Assembly: GCF_000160535.1 (NCBI RefSeq)
Contig: NZ_GG704781.1
Span: forward strand, 311,723-375,722
Reading direction: 5' to 3'
DNA: 64,000 bases
Origin: Hallella bergensis DSM 17361
GTDB taxonomy: Bacteria > Bacteroidota > Bacteroidia > Bacteroidales > Bacteroidaceae
A program made the position numbers and the translations under genes. Under the pieces are notes generated by a model that was not told the DNA's origin, made no database searches, and saw only the letters and a program-made list of their open reading frames with translations. Every line of letters starts with the position of its first letter. Position 1 is the first letter of the stretch. Of this stretch, positions 34,876 through 43,148 are shown piece after piece.

Positions 34876-35622
34876 TTATATGTTGACTGCGCTCGAAGGT
34901 CTGCCAAGGAGAGGTACGAGTTGTCGAATGTTTTCCAAAACGATGAGATTGGTGTGTTGATATTCTTCCACTTTTTCGTGTTGCCAAGTGGTGTGGAAGG
35001 GAATGTGTACGGCATGCCCACCCAACTGTAAAACGGGTTCGACATCCGATTTGAAAGAGTTGCCGACCATGAGCAACCGATGAACATCGACGTCAAAGAC
35101 GTGGCACAGGCGAATGTATTCGCTTCTTGTTTTATCGGCCACCACCACGACGTCGTCGAAATATCGCGTCAGTCCTGAGCGGGTGAGCTTGTTTTGCTGG
35201 TCAAGCAGTTCACCTTTGGTAAACACCACCATCTTATAAGCTTTTGTCGCTCGAATCTCTTCCAGTGTCTCGACCACGTGGGGCAGGGGAATAGTGGGAA
35301 AGGAGAGTAGCTCCTTGCCCAGTTGAACGATGCGCAACAGATCGGAGGCCGGGATACGTCCGTGGCTGAATGTGATGGCATTTTCAATCAACGAAATGAT
35401 GAAGGCCTTGCACCCATAGCCCAGCATGGGCATGTTGCGGGTCTCGGTATCGAATAATGCGGCCGACACTTTGTCGGCTTGTCCGTAGGGCGACAGGATG
35501 TCGCAATAGGCATGCTCAACCTTTTCAAAATGGCTCTGATTGTCCCAGAGTGTGTCGTCGGCATCGAAAGCGATGAGCCGAATGTCGCTGAATGATGGGG
35601 GCGGTGTAGGCGATAGGTGCAT
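34876..35622 (-). CDS. HAD-superfamily hydrolase (YjjG-like)
   Basis: A 248-residue soluble phosphatase-type enzyme. Motif I is FDADDTLWDNQ (nucleophile Asp about 20), motif II is VFTKGELL (about 134), motif III is the Lys near VADKTRSEYIRLC and motif IV is MVGNSFKSDVEP. The cap and sequence resemble the YjjG group of pyrimidine nucleotidases. In this family the substrate cannot be read from sequence. It stands alone, with a TATCTTTG box about 92 bases upstream. Confidence 0.87.
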   Translation of the reverse strand: MHLSPTPPPSFSDIRLIAFDADDTLWDNQSHFEKVEHAYCDILSPYGQADKVSAALFDTETRNMPMLGYGCKAFIISLIENAITFSHGRIPASDLLRIVQLGKELLSFPTIPLPHVVETLEEIRATKAYKMVVFTKGELLDQQNKLTRSGLTRYFDDVVVVADKTRSEYIRLCHVFDVDVHRLLMVGNSFKSDVEPVLQLGGHAVHIPFHTTWQHEKVEEYQHTNLIVLENIRQLVPLLGRPSSAVNI

Positions 35623-35713
35623 GTGGGCTTGGCGTTTTTGAAACTATACTTGTCCTAAAGTCAGTGCCGTTTGTTTAGACACTTGTTTTCTTTATCCTTA
35701 GAATAAGCCTATA

Positions 35714-35721
35714 CAAAGATA
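35714..35721 (-). promoter_or_regulatory. -7 promoter box for the HAD hydrolase gene
   Basis: TATCTTTG on the minus strand. Confidence 0.5.
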
Positions 35722-35846
35722 GATAATATTGTGAGAATGCTTGTTGTAGTCGCGGTTAATTTTGTTTAAGTATTTCGAAAATAGGCTATTGCAGCATTTT
35801 TTGTAAAATTCTTATACCGAAAGGCTTGCGTGACACTTTCTTTTTA

Positions 35847-35854
35847 TATCTTTG
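35847..35854 (+). promoter_or_regulatory. -7 promoter box for the Fsr-type exporter
   Basis: TATCTTTG, giving a leader of about 110-130 bases. Confidence 0.6.
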
Positions 35855-35861
35855 CACTCGC

Positions 35862-35992
35862 GTTTGGGAGGAGCTATGGAGGCCGGAGACACGTATCATG
35901 TGTGACGACAGGAGTGTTCCAGGCAAATTTTGGCATGAATGCCATGCGATTCGATGCAGGGTCGAATCTGTAATATGAGAACAATTTTGAAG
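35862..35992 (+). promoter_or_regulatory. Structured leader with two tiny upstream ORFs
   Basis: Hairpins can form from ACAC/GTGT near 35890-35904 and from GATTCGA/TCGAATC near 35948-35968. Two short ORFs occur: MEAGDTYHV from 35876, and MNAMRFDAGSNL, whose stop codon is 1 base before the ATG at 35975. No known riboswitch was recognised. Confidence 0.4.
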
Positions 35993-37204
35993 ATGGAGAA
36001 CAAACATATTTCTACGGCGCAAATGGAAAATACGGCATTTGCGATTCTTTTCACTGTGAGCCTTTGTCACCTGCTCAATGATTCCATCAGCTCGATGTTG
36101 CCTGCTATATATCCAATGTTGAAGTCGGAATTTGCCATCAGTTTCACACAGATAGGACTTATCACTACTGTGTTTCAGGTCACCTCGTCCATTGTTCAAC
36201 CGTTGGTGGGATTTTATGCCGACAAACATCATCATTCTTGGCAATTATCCGTGGGCATGTTGCTCACCCTGACCGGCATCTTCATGTTGTCTGCTTCTAC
36301 AGATTACACCATGATACTTGCCTCCGTGATGCTCCTTGGGAGTGGCTCGGCCATCTTTCATCCCCAGGCCTCTCAAGTGGCTCAGATGGCATCCGGTGGT
36401 CGGAAAGGGTTGGCACAGAGTATTTTCCAGGTCGGTGGAAATGGGGGCTTTGCCGTTGGACCTTTACTGGCAGCTGTGATCATCCTGCCCTATGGCATGC
36501 CTGCCATCAGGTGGTTTGGAGTGCTGGCCGTGGTCTGCGCTGTGTTGTTGGCCTATATCGGCTACTGGCATGTCAGGGAATTGCAAAGAGCCGAACATAA
36601 AACGCGTATGCGTTGGATGACGACCGTATCCTACAGCAAGCGGAGGATTTATTTTTTCGTGTTTGTACTCTTTGTGCTCATGTTCTCCAAAAACTTCTAT
36701 TCCACGAGTATGACGAATTATTTCACGTTCTTTCTGATCGAAAAATTCTCTGTGAGCGTGAAAACTTCGCAACTGTGTCTTTTTATTTTTTTGGCCTCAC
36801 AGGTCATTGGAACCATTGTAGGCGGAATTATCGGTGATCGCTTCGGGCGCAAGTATGTGATATGGTTTTCTATTTTCGGAGCTGCTCCTTTCACCATAGC
36901 CTTGCCTTATATCCACGGTTTTTATAGCACAATACTGCTGTCGGTGGTTATTGGACTGATTATCTCATCAGCATTCTCGGCCATCTTGGTCTATGCCACA
37001 GATTTGCTGCCTGGGCGTACGGGCGTGGTGGCTGGAATATTCTATGGCCTTTCTTTTGGTTTGGCCGGATTGGGTAGCTCGTTTTTTGGATGGTTGGCCG
37101 ACCGCACAAGTCTGCTTTTCATCTTCAAAATAAGTACGCTTTTGCCGCTTCTTGGTATCATTGCGGTGTATCTACCAAAGATGAAAAAAGAAACAGTCGG
37201 CTGA
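35993..37204 (+). CDS. MFS exporter, fosmidomycin-resistance (Fsr) type
   Basis: A protein of about 403 residues with 12 transmembrane helices. FTVSLCHLLNDSISSMLPAIYPML near the N-terminus, the motif DKHHHSWQLSVG between helices 2 and 3, the ARGSGSAIFHPQAS-like segment LGSGSAIFHPQASQVA and GDRFGRKYVIWFS between helices 8 and 9 fit the Fsr family. Fsr proteins export fosmidomycin or unknown natural substrates by proton antiport. An in-frame ATG at 35975 would add six residues; the choice between the two is uncertain. The leader is unusual. Confidence 0.87.
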   Translation: MENKHISTAQMENTAFAILFTVSLCHLLNDSISSMLPAIYPMLKSEFAISFTQIGLITTVFQVTSSIVQPLVGFYADKHHHSWQLSVGMLLTLTGIFMLSASTDYTMILASVMLLGSGSAIFHPQASQVAQMASGGRKGLAQSIFQVGGNGGFAVGPLLAAVIILPYGMPAIRWFGVLAVVCAVLLAYIGYWHVRELQRAEHKTRMRWMTTVSYSKRRIYFFVFVLFVLMFSKNFYSTSMTNYFTFFLIEKFSVSVKTSQLCLFIFLASQVIGTIVGGIIGDRFGRKYVIWFSIFGAAPFTIALPYIHGFYSTILLSVVIGLIISSAFSAILVYATDLLPGRTGVVAGIFYGLSFGLAGLGSSFFGWLADRTSLLFIFKISTLLPLLGIIAVYLPKMKKETVG

Positions 37205-37229
37205 TTGATGGAGGAGGGGGATAAAATAG

Positions 37230-37272
37230 AAGGTCAAAATTAAACACGATGTGCGTTTAATTTTGACCTTTC
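37230..37272. terminator. Bidirectional terminator
   Basis: A perfect 16-bp stem AAGGTCAAAATTAAAC / GTTTAATTTTGACCTT with a 9-base loop between convergent genes. Confidence 0.85.
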
Positions 37273-37287
37273 GTTTATTCATTGATG

Positions 37288-38754
37288 TTAGAAGATTCCC
37301 ATTTTGCCGATTATAATTAACAGTGAGAAACCTATAATCAGTGAAATGATTCCTGTTGCAAGTCCGGTCTTAGCCATGTCTTTCTGTTGGATAAGTCCCG
37401 TTGAGAAAGCAATGGCATTTGGAGGTGTGGAGATGGGGAGCGACATGGCTGAAGAGGCTGCGATGGCAATGCCAATAAGCACCGTGGATGTTCCGCCGAT
37501 GATGTTGAGCTTGTCGCCCATACCTTCGCACACAACAGTCAGAATAGGTATCATCAAGGCCGCGGTAGCCGTGTTGCTGATAAAGTTGGAGAGAAAGTAG
37601 CACACGAGGCCTGCGATAACAAGAATGACGATGGGGCTCCATGTTCCAAAGGGGATGGACTTGATGGCAACTTCTGCCAACCCCGTTCCGTTCATGGCTA
37701 AGCCAAGAGCAAAACCGCCAGCAACCATCCAGATAACCCCCCAGTCTATATTCTGCAAATCCTTGGCAGTGATGACTCCGGTGAACGCAAATACGGCAAT
37801 GGGCAGCATGGCCACGGTGTTGGCGTTTACGCCAAACTGTTTTCCAAACACCCACAGGATAATCGTGACGGCAAATGTTAATCCCACAACGACAGTGCGC
37901 CAGTTATGTTGCATATTGCCTTCGATTTCGAGTTCAATGTTTTTCTGTGAGAATGGGAAAAACTTGCAGAGCAGAAACCATGCGATGATAAGCAGAACGA
38001 TTACAAGAGGTGCCATGACCATCATCCATTGACCGAAGCCAATGTCCATGTTCAGTCCGGCAGGATCGTTCAGCACCTTGTAGGCAAACGCGTTTGGTGG
38101 TGTGCCGATCGGTGTGCCCATGCCTCCAAGGTTTGCCCCGATGGGAATGGCCATCGTCAATGCAATACGTCCCTTGCCATTGGCGGGGAGCGCCTTGAAT
38201 ACAGGCGTAAGGAATGTGAGCATCATGGCGGCAGTGGCGGTGTTGGAGATAAACATGGAGAACACTCCCGTAATCAGTAAAAAGCCAAGAAGAACATTTT
38301 GACTTTTTGTGCCAAAGGGCTTGATGAGAGTCTTGGCCATCCATACGTCAAGCCCGGATTTGGTGGCAGCTATAGCTAAGATAAATCCGCCTAAAAAGAG
38401 TATGATTGTAGGGTCGGCAAAGCAGGCCATGATGCCGACAGAGTCGAGCAGTTGCCCATATTCGCCACCATTGCCCTGTAAAAATTTAAACGAGGAATTG
38501 CTGACGCAGAATAGCAGGACGAAGATTATGGTTACGGATGTGGCCCAAGCCGGGATAGCCTCTGTAAGCCAGAGCATGACTGCCATGACGAAGATAGCAA
38601 TGACGCGTTGCTGCACCACGGTAAGCCCTTCGATTCCAAATACTGTGCTTGGAAGATTCCAAACGATTAAGGTGATGATAGCAGTAATGACAAACCAAAG
38701 GGCCTTCTTCCTGTCAAAATCACCAGAGAGTGCTTTTTTAATAGATTCTTGCAT
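37288..38754 (-). CDS. SLC13/DASS-family sodium-coupled anion carrier
   Basis: A 488-residue inner-membrane protein of about 11-12 helices from MQESIKKALSGDFDRKKALW. The repeated Asn-Thr clamp motif typical of DASS transporters is seen twice: FISNTATAAMMLTF (about 165) and FISNTATAALMIPI (about 405), each with a following PIGTPPNAFAY or PISTPPNAIAF segment. These carriers import di- or tricarboxylates or sulfate with Na+. The frame runs on upstream to 38913, but the extra residues are not family-like. The substrate (succinate, citrate, sulfate) cannot be decided. Confidence 0.92.
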   Translation of the reverse strand: MQESIKKALSGDFDRKKALWFVITAIITLIVWNLPSTVFGIEGLTVVQQRVIAIFVMAVMLWLTEAIPAWATSVTIIFVLLFCVSNSSFKFLQGNGGEYGQLLDSVGIMACFADPTIILFLGGFILAIAATKSGLDVWMAKTLIKPFGTKSQNVLLGFLLITGVFSMFISNTATAAMMLTFLTPVFKALPANGKGRIALTMAIPIGANLGGMGTPIGTPPNAFAYKVLNDPAGLNMDIGFGQWMMVMAPLVIVLLIIAWFLLCKFFPFSQKNIELEIEGNMQHNWRTVVVGLTFAVTIILWVFGKQFGVNANTVAMLPIAVFAFTGVITAKDLQNIDWGVIWMVAGGFALGLAMNGTGLAEVAIKSIPFGTWSPIVILVIAGLVCYFLSNFISNTATAALMIPILTVVCEGMGDKLNIIGGTSTVLIGIAIAASSAMSLPISTPPNAIAFSTGLIQQKDMAKTGLATGIISLIIGFSLLIIIGKMGIF

Positions 38755-38889
38755 TGTGTTTATGGTTGAAAGTTTAATAGGCAAGGATAGTGTGCCGCGG
38801 GGTGTTTGGTAAGGTAGCTTATAAAAAGAGTAGAGGAGGTCGTTTAATAAAAAGGTTACATGGTATATGCAGTGTAGGGGAAAGGTAAA

Positions 38890-38931
38890 GATATAAAAAT
38901 CCACATGCATCAATAATAGTGTGCATGTGGA
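38890..38931 (-). terminator. Terminator after the DUF1573 gene
   Basis: A perfect 9-bp stem CCACATGCA / TGCATGTGG with a 12-base loop; on the minus strand ATTTTTATATC follows. Confidence 0.75.
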
Positions 38932-38941
38932 AATTCATGTG

Positions 38942-39337
38942 TTATTTCTTGTCTCCCTTGACTTCCTGCATATTTCCCTCAATGTACAGGCGCGTCATTT
39001 CTGGAACCCCATTGGTTCGGATCGTTATGGTTTTCTTGAAGTGCCCAGGGAATTTTCCTTTTCCATTATAGGTAACGGTGATATTTCCCTTCTCGCCCGA
39101 TTTGATGGGAGTTTTCGTATATGAGGGTACGGTGCAACCACAACTGGCTACGGCCTGGTTGATTATCAAGGGCTGGTCACCTACGTTAGTAAATGTGAAT
39201 GTACACTTCTGAACAGGGTTTGATTCTGAGAATGAACCCAAATTTTGGCTCAGTGTGTCAAATTTAATTTGAGCCTGTGCCAATGCAGCGCTAATGTTGG
39301 CTACGAATAGCAAGGCTATGACTAAAATCTTTTTCAT
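38942..39337 (-). CDS. DUF1573 exported protein
   Basis: A 131-residue protein with a signal peptide (MKKILVIALLFVANISAALA). The mature part is one DUF1573 immunoglobulin-like domain: FDTLSQNLGSFSESNPVQKCTFTFTNVGDQPLIINQAVASCGCTVPSYTK with the hallmark SCGCT motif around residue 66. These domains are common in Bacteroidota secreted proteins; the function is unknown, and the CxC pair may bind metal or form a disulfide. A TATATTTG box lies about 26 bases upstream and a terminator follows. Confidence 0.9.
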   Translation of the reverse strand: MKKILVIALLFVANISAALAQAQIKFDTLSQNLGSFSESNPVQKCTFTFTNVGDQPLIINQAVASCGCTVPSYTKTPIKSGEKGNITVTYNGKGKFPGHFKKTITIRTNGVPEMTRLYIEGNMQEVKGDKK

Positions 39338-39362
39338 ATTCTAATATTACTGATTTACAGTG

Positions 39363-39370
39363 CAAATATA
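39363..39370 (-). promoter_or_regulatory. -7 promoter box for the DUF1573 gene
   Basis: TATATTTG on the minus strand, 26 bases before the start codon. Confidence 0.5.
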
Positions 39371-39840
39371 TTAATTATTTGCGACTTTATCAGCGTGTTT
39401 GCCCTTTTTAACCTTAATTAATCATAAGATGGAGGTGGTTCCGTGGCATGGAATTTTGAAAGAAAAGTATAAATTTTTCCAAACTTGTGCGGTGGTATCG
39501 ATTTTATTACATCCCTTTGTCGCCATAAGAACGATTGGTTTTGTAGTATCTATTCTTCACAATGTTTCACCCAACTGTTTACAGTGGGCTTATCATCGTA
39601 AAAATTGACCTCAAAATGTAGTTTCTTGTAGTTTGCTGTTAGACGAACGGCAGACGAGGTGTTGAGACAAGCAGCGATGATAACCCCCAAGCTCTGAAGG
39701 CAGTGATTTTCTCATGTTTTGATGATTCACCGGTAGCAGATTCGTGTCTCTAATTACGGAGATGACGGGTGTATGTCACATCCCACTGGGATGAACAGTA
39801 TAGTATTTATTTATCCAATTTATTGTAATATAACAAAGTA
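39371..39840. other. Long intergenic region before the RRM gene
   Basis: About 470 bases. No gene, strong promoter match or stable hairpin was recognised. It may hold a long 5' leader of the RNA-binding protein gene, as is usual for cold-induced RRM genes, but the sequence does not prove it. Confidence 0.35.
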
Positions 39841-40179
39841 ATGAACATTTTTGTTTCAAACATCAACTACCGCACTCAGAATGAGAGCCTGTTGAATCTT
39901 TTCGCTTCTTATGGCGAAGTAACTTCTGCCCGTATCATCACTGACCGCGAAACAGGTCGCTCACGTGGCTTTGGTTTCGTGGAAATGCCTAACGACGATG
40001 AGGCCAAGGCAGCCATTGAGGCGATTAATGGTAAGGAATTCGAGGAGAAGGTTCTCAATGTGAGCGAAGCCCGCCCTCGTGAGGAACGTGCTCCTCGTAG
40101 GAACTTCGGAGGCTATCACAACCATCGTGGTGGTTATGGTGAGGGTCGTGGCAACTATGGCAATAACGATCGCTTTTAA
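39841..40179 (+). CDS. RRM-type RNA-binding protein
   Basis: A 112-residue protein. One RNA-recognition motif covers residues 1-78 with RNP2 IFVSNI (3-8) and RNP1 RGFGFVEM (41-48), then a Gly/Arg/Tyr/Asn-rich tail (RRNFGGYHNHRGGYGEGRGNYG). This resembles cyanobacterial Rbp and plant glycine-rich proteins and is common in Bacteroidota, where it is thought to act as an RNA chaperone in place of cold-shock proteins. It is monocistronic, with a strong terminator after it. Confidence 0.92.
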   Translation: MNIFVSNINYRTQNESLLNLFASYGEVTSARIITDRETGRSRGFGFVEMPNDDEAKAAIEAINGKEFEEKVLNVSEARPREERAPRRNFGGYHNHRGGYGEGRGNYGNNDRF

Positions 40180-40216
40180 AAACGGTATAGTTTTCTGCAT
40201 ATTTAGACTAAGCATC

Positions 40217-40256
40217 AATCGGGGCATTCCTTTTCGTGGATATGCCCCGATTTTTG
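40217..40256 (+). terminator. Terminator after the RRM gene
   Basis: A stem AATCGGGGCAT / ATGCCCCGATT with a 14-base loop followed by TTTTTGG. It is the strongest terminator in this part of the window. Confidence 0.85.
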
Positions 40257-40422
40257 GTTTGGAGAATTGAAATAGTTGGTTGCGGGAGTGCAAAAGGCGA
40301 ATGCTGAATATGTAGACACCTATATTATTAGTGGGCATACTCTGGCATCATTATTTATAGGTATAGTGAGCCCGCTTGACAAAAAGCAGACCAAATCGTT
40401 TGGGTATCTCGTTTTTTTTTAG

Positions 40423-40430
40423 TTAATTTG
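40423..40430 (+). promoter_or_regulatory. Promoter for the hemerythrin-LuxR gene
   Basis: TTAATTTG with a TTTG element 20 bases upstream (40399-40402). The spacing equals that of the ompA promoter, although the second base deviates from TAnnTTTG. It predicts a leader of about 160 bases. A clear Shine-Dalgarno AAGGAG lies just before the ATG at 40597, unusual here. Confidence 0.4.
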
Positions 40431-40596
40431 CACAATATTTATGGGGAGTTCTGTAAATTGGTCTTGGCAATATTTCGAACTGTTTTGTAACGAAAATAAG
40501 TGGAAAGACACCGAGACATCGCTCGAAACAAATATTTTACACTTACAGTGGTGATTTACGGTTCTCTCGTTTCCTCTATAAAAAGGAGCTGTAAGG

Positions 40597-41553
40597 ATGA
40601 AGAATCACAAGATATACGAACCTGATGATAAGCTGATTTCCATCATCAAGGACAACTATAACACACTGCAGAGTCTTGGGTCGTTTGGCATCAATTTGGG
40701 ATTTGGTGACAAGACGGTGAAAGAGGTATGTGAGAGTCAGGGTGTGGATACTTACACCTTCCTTGCTGTCATCAATTTTACGATTAATGGCTATCACAAT
40801 TATGAGGATACGGTGCGCTTGTCTATTCCTACACTGATGCAATATCTCAAGGCGAGTCATGTTTATTACCTTGACTTTGAATTGCCCTATATTCGTCGGG
40901 CGCTGGTAGATGCGCTCGACGAGAACGATAACTTGGCCCGGCTGATTCTCAAACTGTTTGACGAATATGCTCATAGCATTCGCAAGCACATGCAATATGA
41001 GGAGAAAACGGTATTTCCATATGTTGAGGAACTCGCCAAGGGAAATGCATCGCCTAACTACGACATTGAGACCTTCTCCAAACATCATACGCAGATAGAC
41101 CAAAAGCTAAGCGAACTGAAGAATATTATTATTAAATATCTTCCCTCCGATGGGTTGCGCAACAACCAGCTTACGGCGGCTCTTTATGAGATATATAACT
41201 GCGAACAGTGGCTTAAGGAACATGCCGACGTGGAGGATGAGATTTTCATACCTGTCATTCGGAGTCTGGAAAGGAAAACGAAACAGAACGATGTGAGCCA
41301 AAAGATTAGCAATATGATTAATAACAGTCCAGGCTCGCAGGAAAATCTGTCCGGTCGCGAGAAGGATGTCATCATTGCCTTGGTACAGGGCATGACCAAC
41401 AAGGAAATTGCTGACCATTTGTGCATATCGATCAATACTGTCATCACTCACCGCAGGAACATTGCGCGGAAGCTGCAAATCCATTCTCCCGCCGGCCTGA
41501 CCATCTATGCCATTGTTAATAACTTAGTGGATATCAGCAGCGTCAAGTTATGA
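40597..41553 (+). CDS. RIC-type hemerythrin fused to a LuxR DNA-binding domain
   Basis: A 318-residue predicted regulator. Residues about 10-62 resemble the ScdA_N domain of YtfE/ScdA (RIC) proteins, but the family CC motif is replaced by LGFGDKT. Residues 80-225 form a hemerythrin-like bundle with candidate di-iron ligands His88, His131, Glu135, His163 or His164, His209 and Glu213. Residues about 250-313 are a LuxR/GerE helix-turn-helix (LSGREKDVIIALVQGMTNKE, THRRNIARKLQIHSPAGL). RIC proteins sense or repair damage by nitric oxide and oxygen, so a redox or NO sensor is inferred. The next gene overlaps by 4 bases. Confidence 0.85.
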   Translation: MKNHKIYEPDDKLISIIKDNYNTLQSLGSFGINLGFGDKTVKEVCESQGVDTYTFLAVINFTINGYHNYEDTVRLSIPTLMQYLKASHVYYLDFELPYIRRALVDALDENDNLARLILKLFDEYAHSIRKHMQYEEKTVFPYVEELAKGNASPNYDIETFSKHHTQIDQKLSELKNIIIKYLPSDGLRNNQLTAALYEIYNCEQWLKEHADVEDEIFIPVIRSLERKTKQNDVSQKISNMINNSPGSQENLSGREKDVIIALVQGMTNKEIADHLCISINTVITHRRNIARKLQIHSPAGLTIYAIVNNLVDISSVKL

Positions 41554-42143
41554 TGAGTAGGCCAAAGATAGCGATCATTGACTCCAACACACTCTCGGTG
41601 TTAGGCATGAAGCAGATTCTTCAGCAGGTGATACCGATTATGGATGTGCATACCTTTTCATCGTTCGAGGCGTTGGAAGAAAGCAACCCGGATAGTTTTT
41701 ACCATTACTTCATTGTCCAGGGAATTCTTATTCCGCATCGTCAGTTCTTTCTTGACAGACGTCATAAGACGATTGTTCTCACGACAAGCAATGATCCTTT
41801 GACTCAGCCCAGTGGTTTTCACAGTCTCTGCGTTAACCTACCGGAAGACCAGTTCGTGCGTTCGCTTCTGATGCTCGAACAGCATGCCCATGCTCAGGGA
41901 AGGAACTTGCCGGATATGCCCAAGTCTCTCTCTGTCAAGGAACTGTCTGGCCGGGAGATCGAGGTGTTGACGCTTATTGTGGAGGGGTATATTAACAAGG
42001 AAATTGCCCACCAACTTAACATCGGATTGACCACTGTTATCACGCACCGCAAGAATATCATGGACAAGTTGGGTGTGAAGAGTGTGTCGGCACTTACGAT
42101 ATATGCCGTGATGCATGGGTATGTCGATATCAACAAAATTTAA
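41550..42143 (+). CDS. LuxR-family regulator with degenerate receiver
   Basis: A 197-residue protein. The N-terminal 125 residues have the fold pattern of a response-regulator receiver (KIAIIDSNTLSVLGMKQIL), but the phospho-acceptor position is in YHYFIVQGILI without Asp, so ordinary phosphorylation looks impossible. The C-terminal LuxR HTH (LSGREIEVLTLIVEGYINKE, THRKNIMDKLGVKSVSALT) is close in sequence to that of the upstream gene. The ATGA overlap means translational coupling, and the two probably work together, perhaps as a heterodimer. A start three bases later is equally possible. Confidence 0.85.
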   Translation: MMSRPKIAIIDSNTLSVLGMKQILQQVIPIMDVHTFSSFEALEESNPDSFYHYFIVQGILIPHRQFFLDRRHKTIVLTTSNDPLTQPSGFHSLCVNLPEDQFVRSLLMLEQHAHAQGRNLPDMPKSLSVKELSGREIEVLTLIVEGYINKEIAHQLNIGLTTVITHRKNIMDKLGVKSVSALTIYAVMHGYVDINKI

Positions 42144-42275
42144 TGCAACTTTTGGAAACAACAGCAATTTAATAACTATGTTCTCATTGGGAGCATAATC
42201 CGTTATTTTTATCAATAGAACGAACTCATCCGTTAAAAAATCAATAATAACGGTGACTTTTCCAAACAATTCAGT

Positions 42276-42283
42276 TATCTTTG
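42276..42283 (+). promoter_or_regulatory. -7 promoter box for the SIMPL gene
   Basis: TATCTTTG, 28 bases before the ATG at 42311; AAGGAG immediately precedes the start. Confidence 0.55.
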
Positions 42284-42310
42284 AAGAAATAATCATTAAA
42301 ACTAAGGAGT

Positions 42311-43015
42311 ATGAAAAATAGCAGGTTATATGAATCGGCGATTATTGCTTTCGGTATTATTGTATTGGGGTTGTGTATTCGTTGGGGTATTGATGATTTT
42401 GCCAACAAAGATAGAAAAGTTACTGTGAAGGGTCTGGCAGAAAGAGAAGTTGAGGCTGATAAGGTGACATGGCCCGTGGTGTTTCAGGAAATGGGAGATG
42501 AGTTGCCCGATCTCTACAATCGTATCGCACAAAAACAACAGACAATCAAGGCTTTTCTGATGAAAAACGGTGTGAAGGCGAGTGAGATGCAAGTCAATGC
42601 ACCCAAAGTGGTGGACATGAACGCTGACCGCTATTCCGTAAATCAGAAACCCTATCGTTACAACATTACCTCCACGATAACGGTAACATCGCGTAACGTC
42701 AAGGGAGTGAGAGCCATTATTTCCCGGCAGGGAGAGTTGCTGAAACAAGGCATTGCAATCGTTGGAGGTGATTATGACTCGCAAATAGAATATGAGTATG
42801 TGTCATTTCAAGGAATGAAGCCCAAGATGATGCAGGAGGCCATAGCCAATGCCAGAACTACCGCTGAGCAGTTTGCAAAGAACTCCGATTCCAATCTGAA
42901 TAAAATCGTGAGTGCGGATCAAGGGCAGTTTTCTATTGAAGACAGAGATCGGAACACTCCTTACATTAAGAAGGTGAGAGTCGTGACTACTGTTACCTAT
43001 TCCTTGAAGAATTAA
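42311..43015 (+). CDS. SIMPL-domain (DUF541) envelope protein
   Basis: A 234-residue protein with one N-terminal hydrophobic helix (AIIAFGIIVLGLCIRWGI) that may be a signal anchor, then a SIMPL domain: VTVKGLAEREVEADKVTWPV, later ASEMQVNAPKVVDMNADRY and YNITSTITVTSRNV. Bacterial homologues such as BP26 form periplasmic ring-like assemblies with no fixed function. The protein starts after a promoter of its own, so any link to the preceding regulators is unproven. Confidence 0.87.
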   Translation: MKNSRLYESAIIAFGIIVLGLCIRWGIDDFANKDRKVTVKGLAEREVEADKVTWPVVFQEMGDELPDLYNRIAQKQQTIKAFLMKNGVKASEMQVNAPKVVDMNADRYSVNQKPYRYNITSTITVTSRNVKGVRAIISRQGELLKQGIAIVGGDYDSQIEYEYVSFQGMKPKMMQEAIANARTTAEQFAKNSDSNLNKIVSADQGQFSIEDRDRNTPYIKKVRVVTTVTYSLKN

Positions 43016-43063
43016 ATATGTAAAAAACTTCTCAAATTGTGCATGGGTCAATGAATAATTGCT

Positions 43064-43071
43064 TATCTTTG
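43064..43071 (+). promoter_or_regulatory. -7 promoter box for ffh
   Basis: TATCTTTG, 78 bases before ffh. Confidence 0.55.
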
Positions 43072-43083
43072 CACATAAATACT

Positions 43084-43129
43084 TACAAACAGGATCTCCA
43101 CATGCGAGTGTGGAGAGGTGTTCGTTTGT
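43084..43129 (+). promoter_or_regulatory. Hairpin leader of ffh
   Basis: An inner stem CTCCACA / TGTGGAG (43096-43115, 6-base loop) lies inside an outer ACAAAC / GTTTGT pair. It ends about 20 bases before the start codon, so it does not cover it. No T-run follows, so it is not an ordinary terminator. Confidence 0.45.
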
Positions 43130-43148
43130 CTAAAACCAAAGTAGCAGT

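Noticed and set aside
38755..38913. N-terminal extension of the SLC13 carrier to 38913.
   Set aside because: The extra residues are not seen in the family and cross the terminator hairpin of the DUF1573 gene.
39399..39608. A 69-codon frame before the RRM gene.
   Set aside because: No domain, no promoter box nearby and no start context; it is probably part of a long leader.
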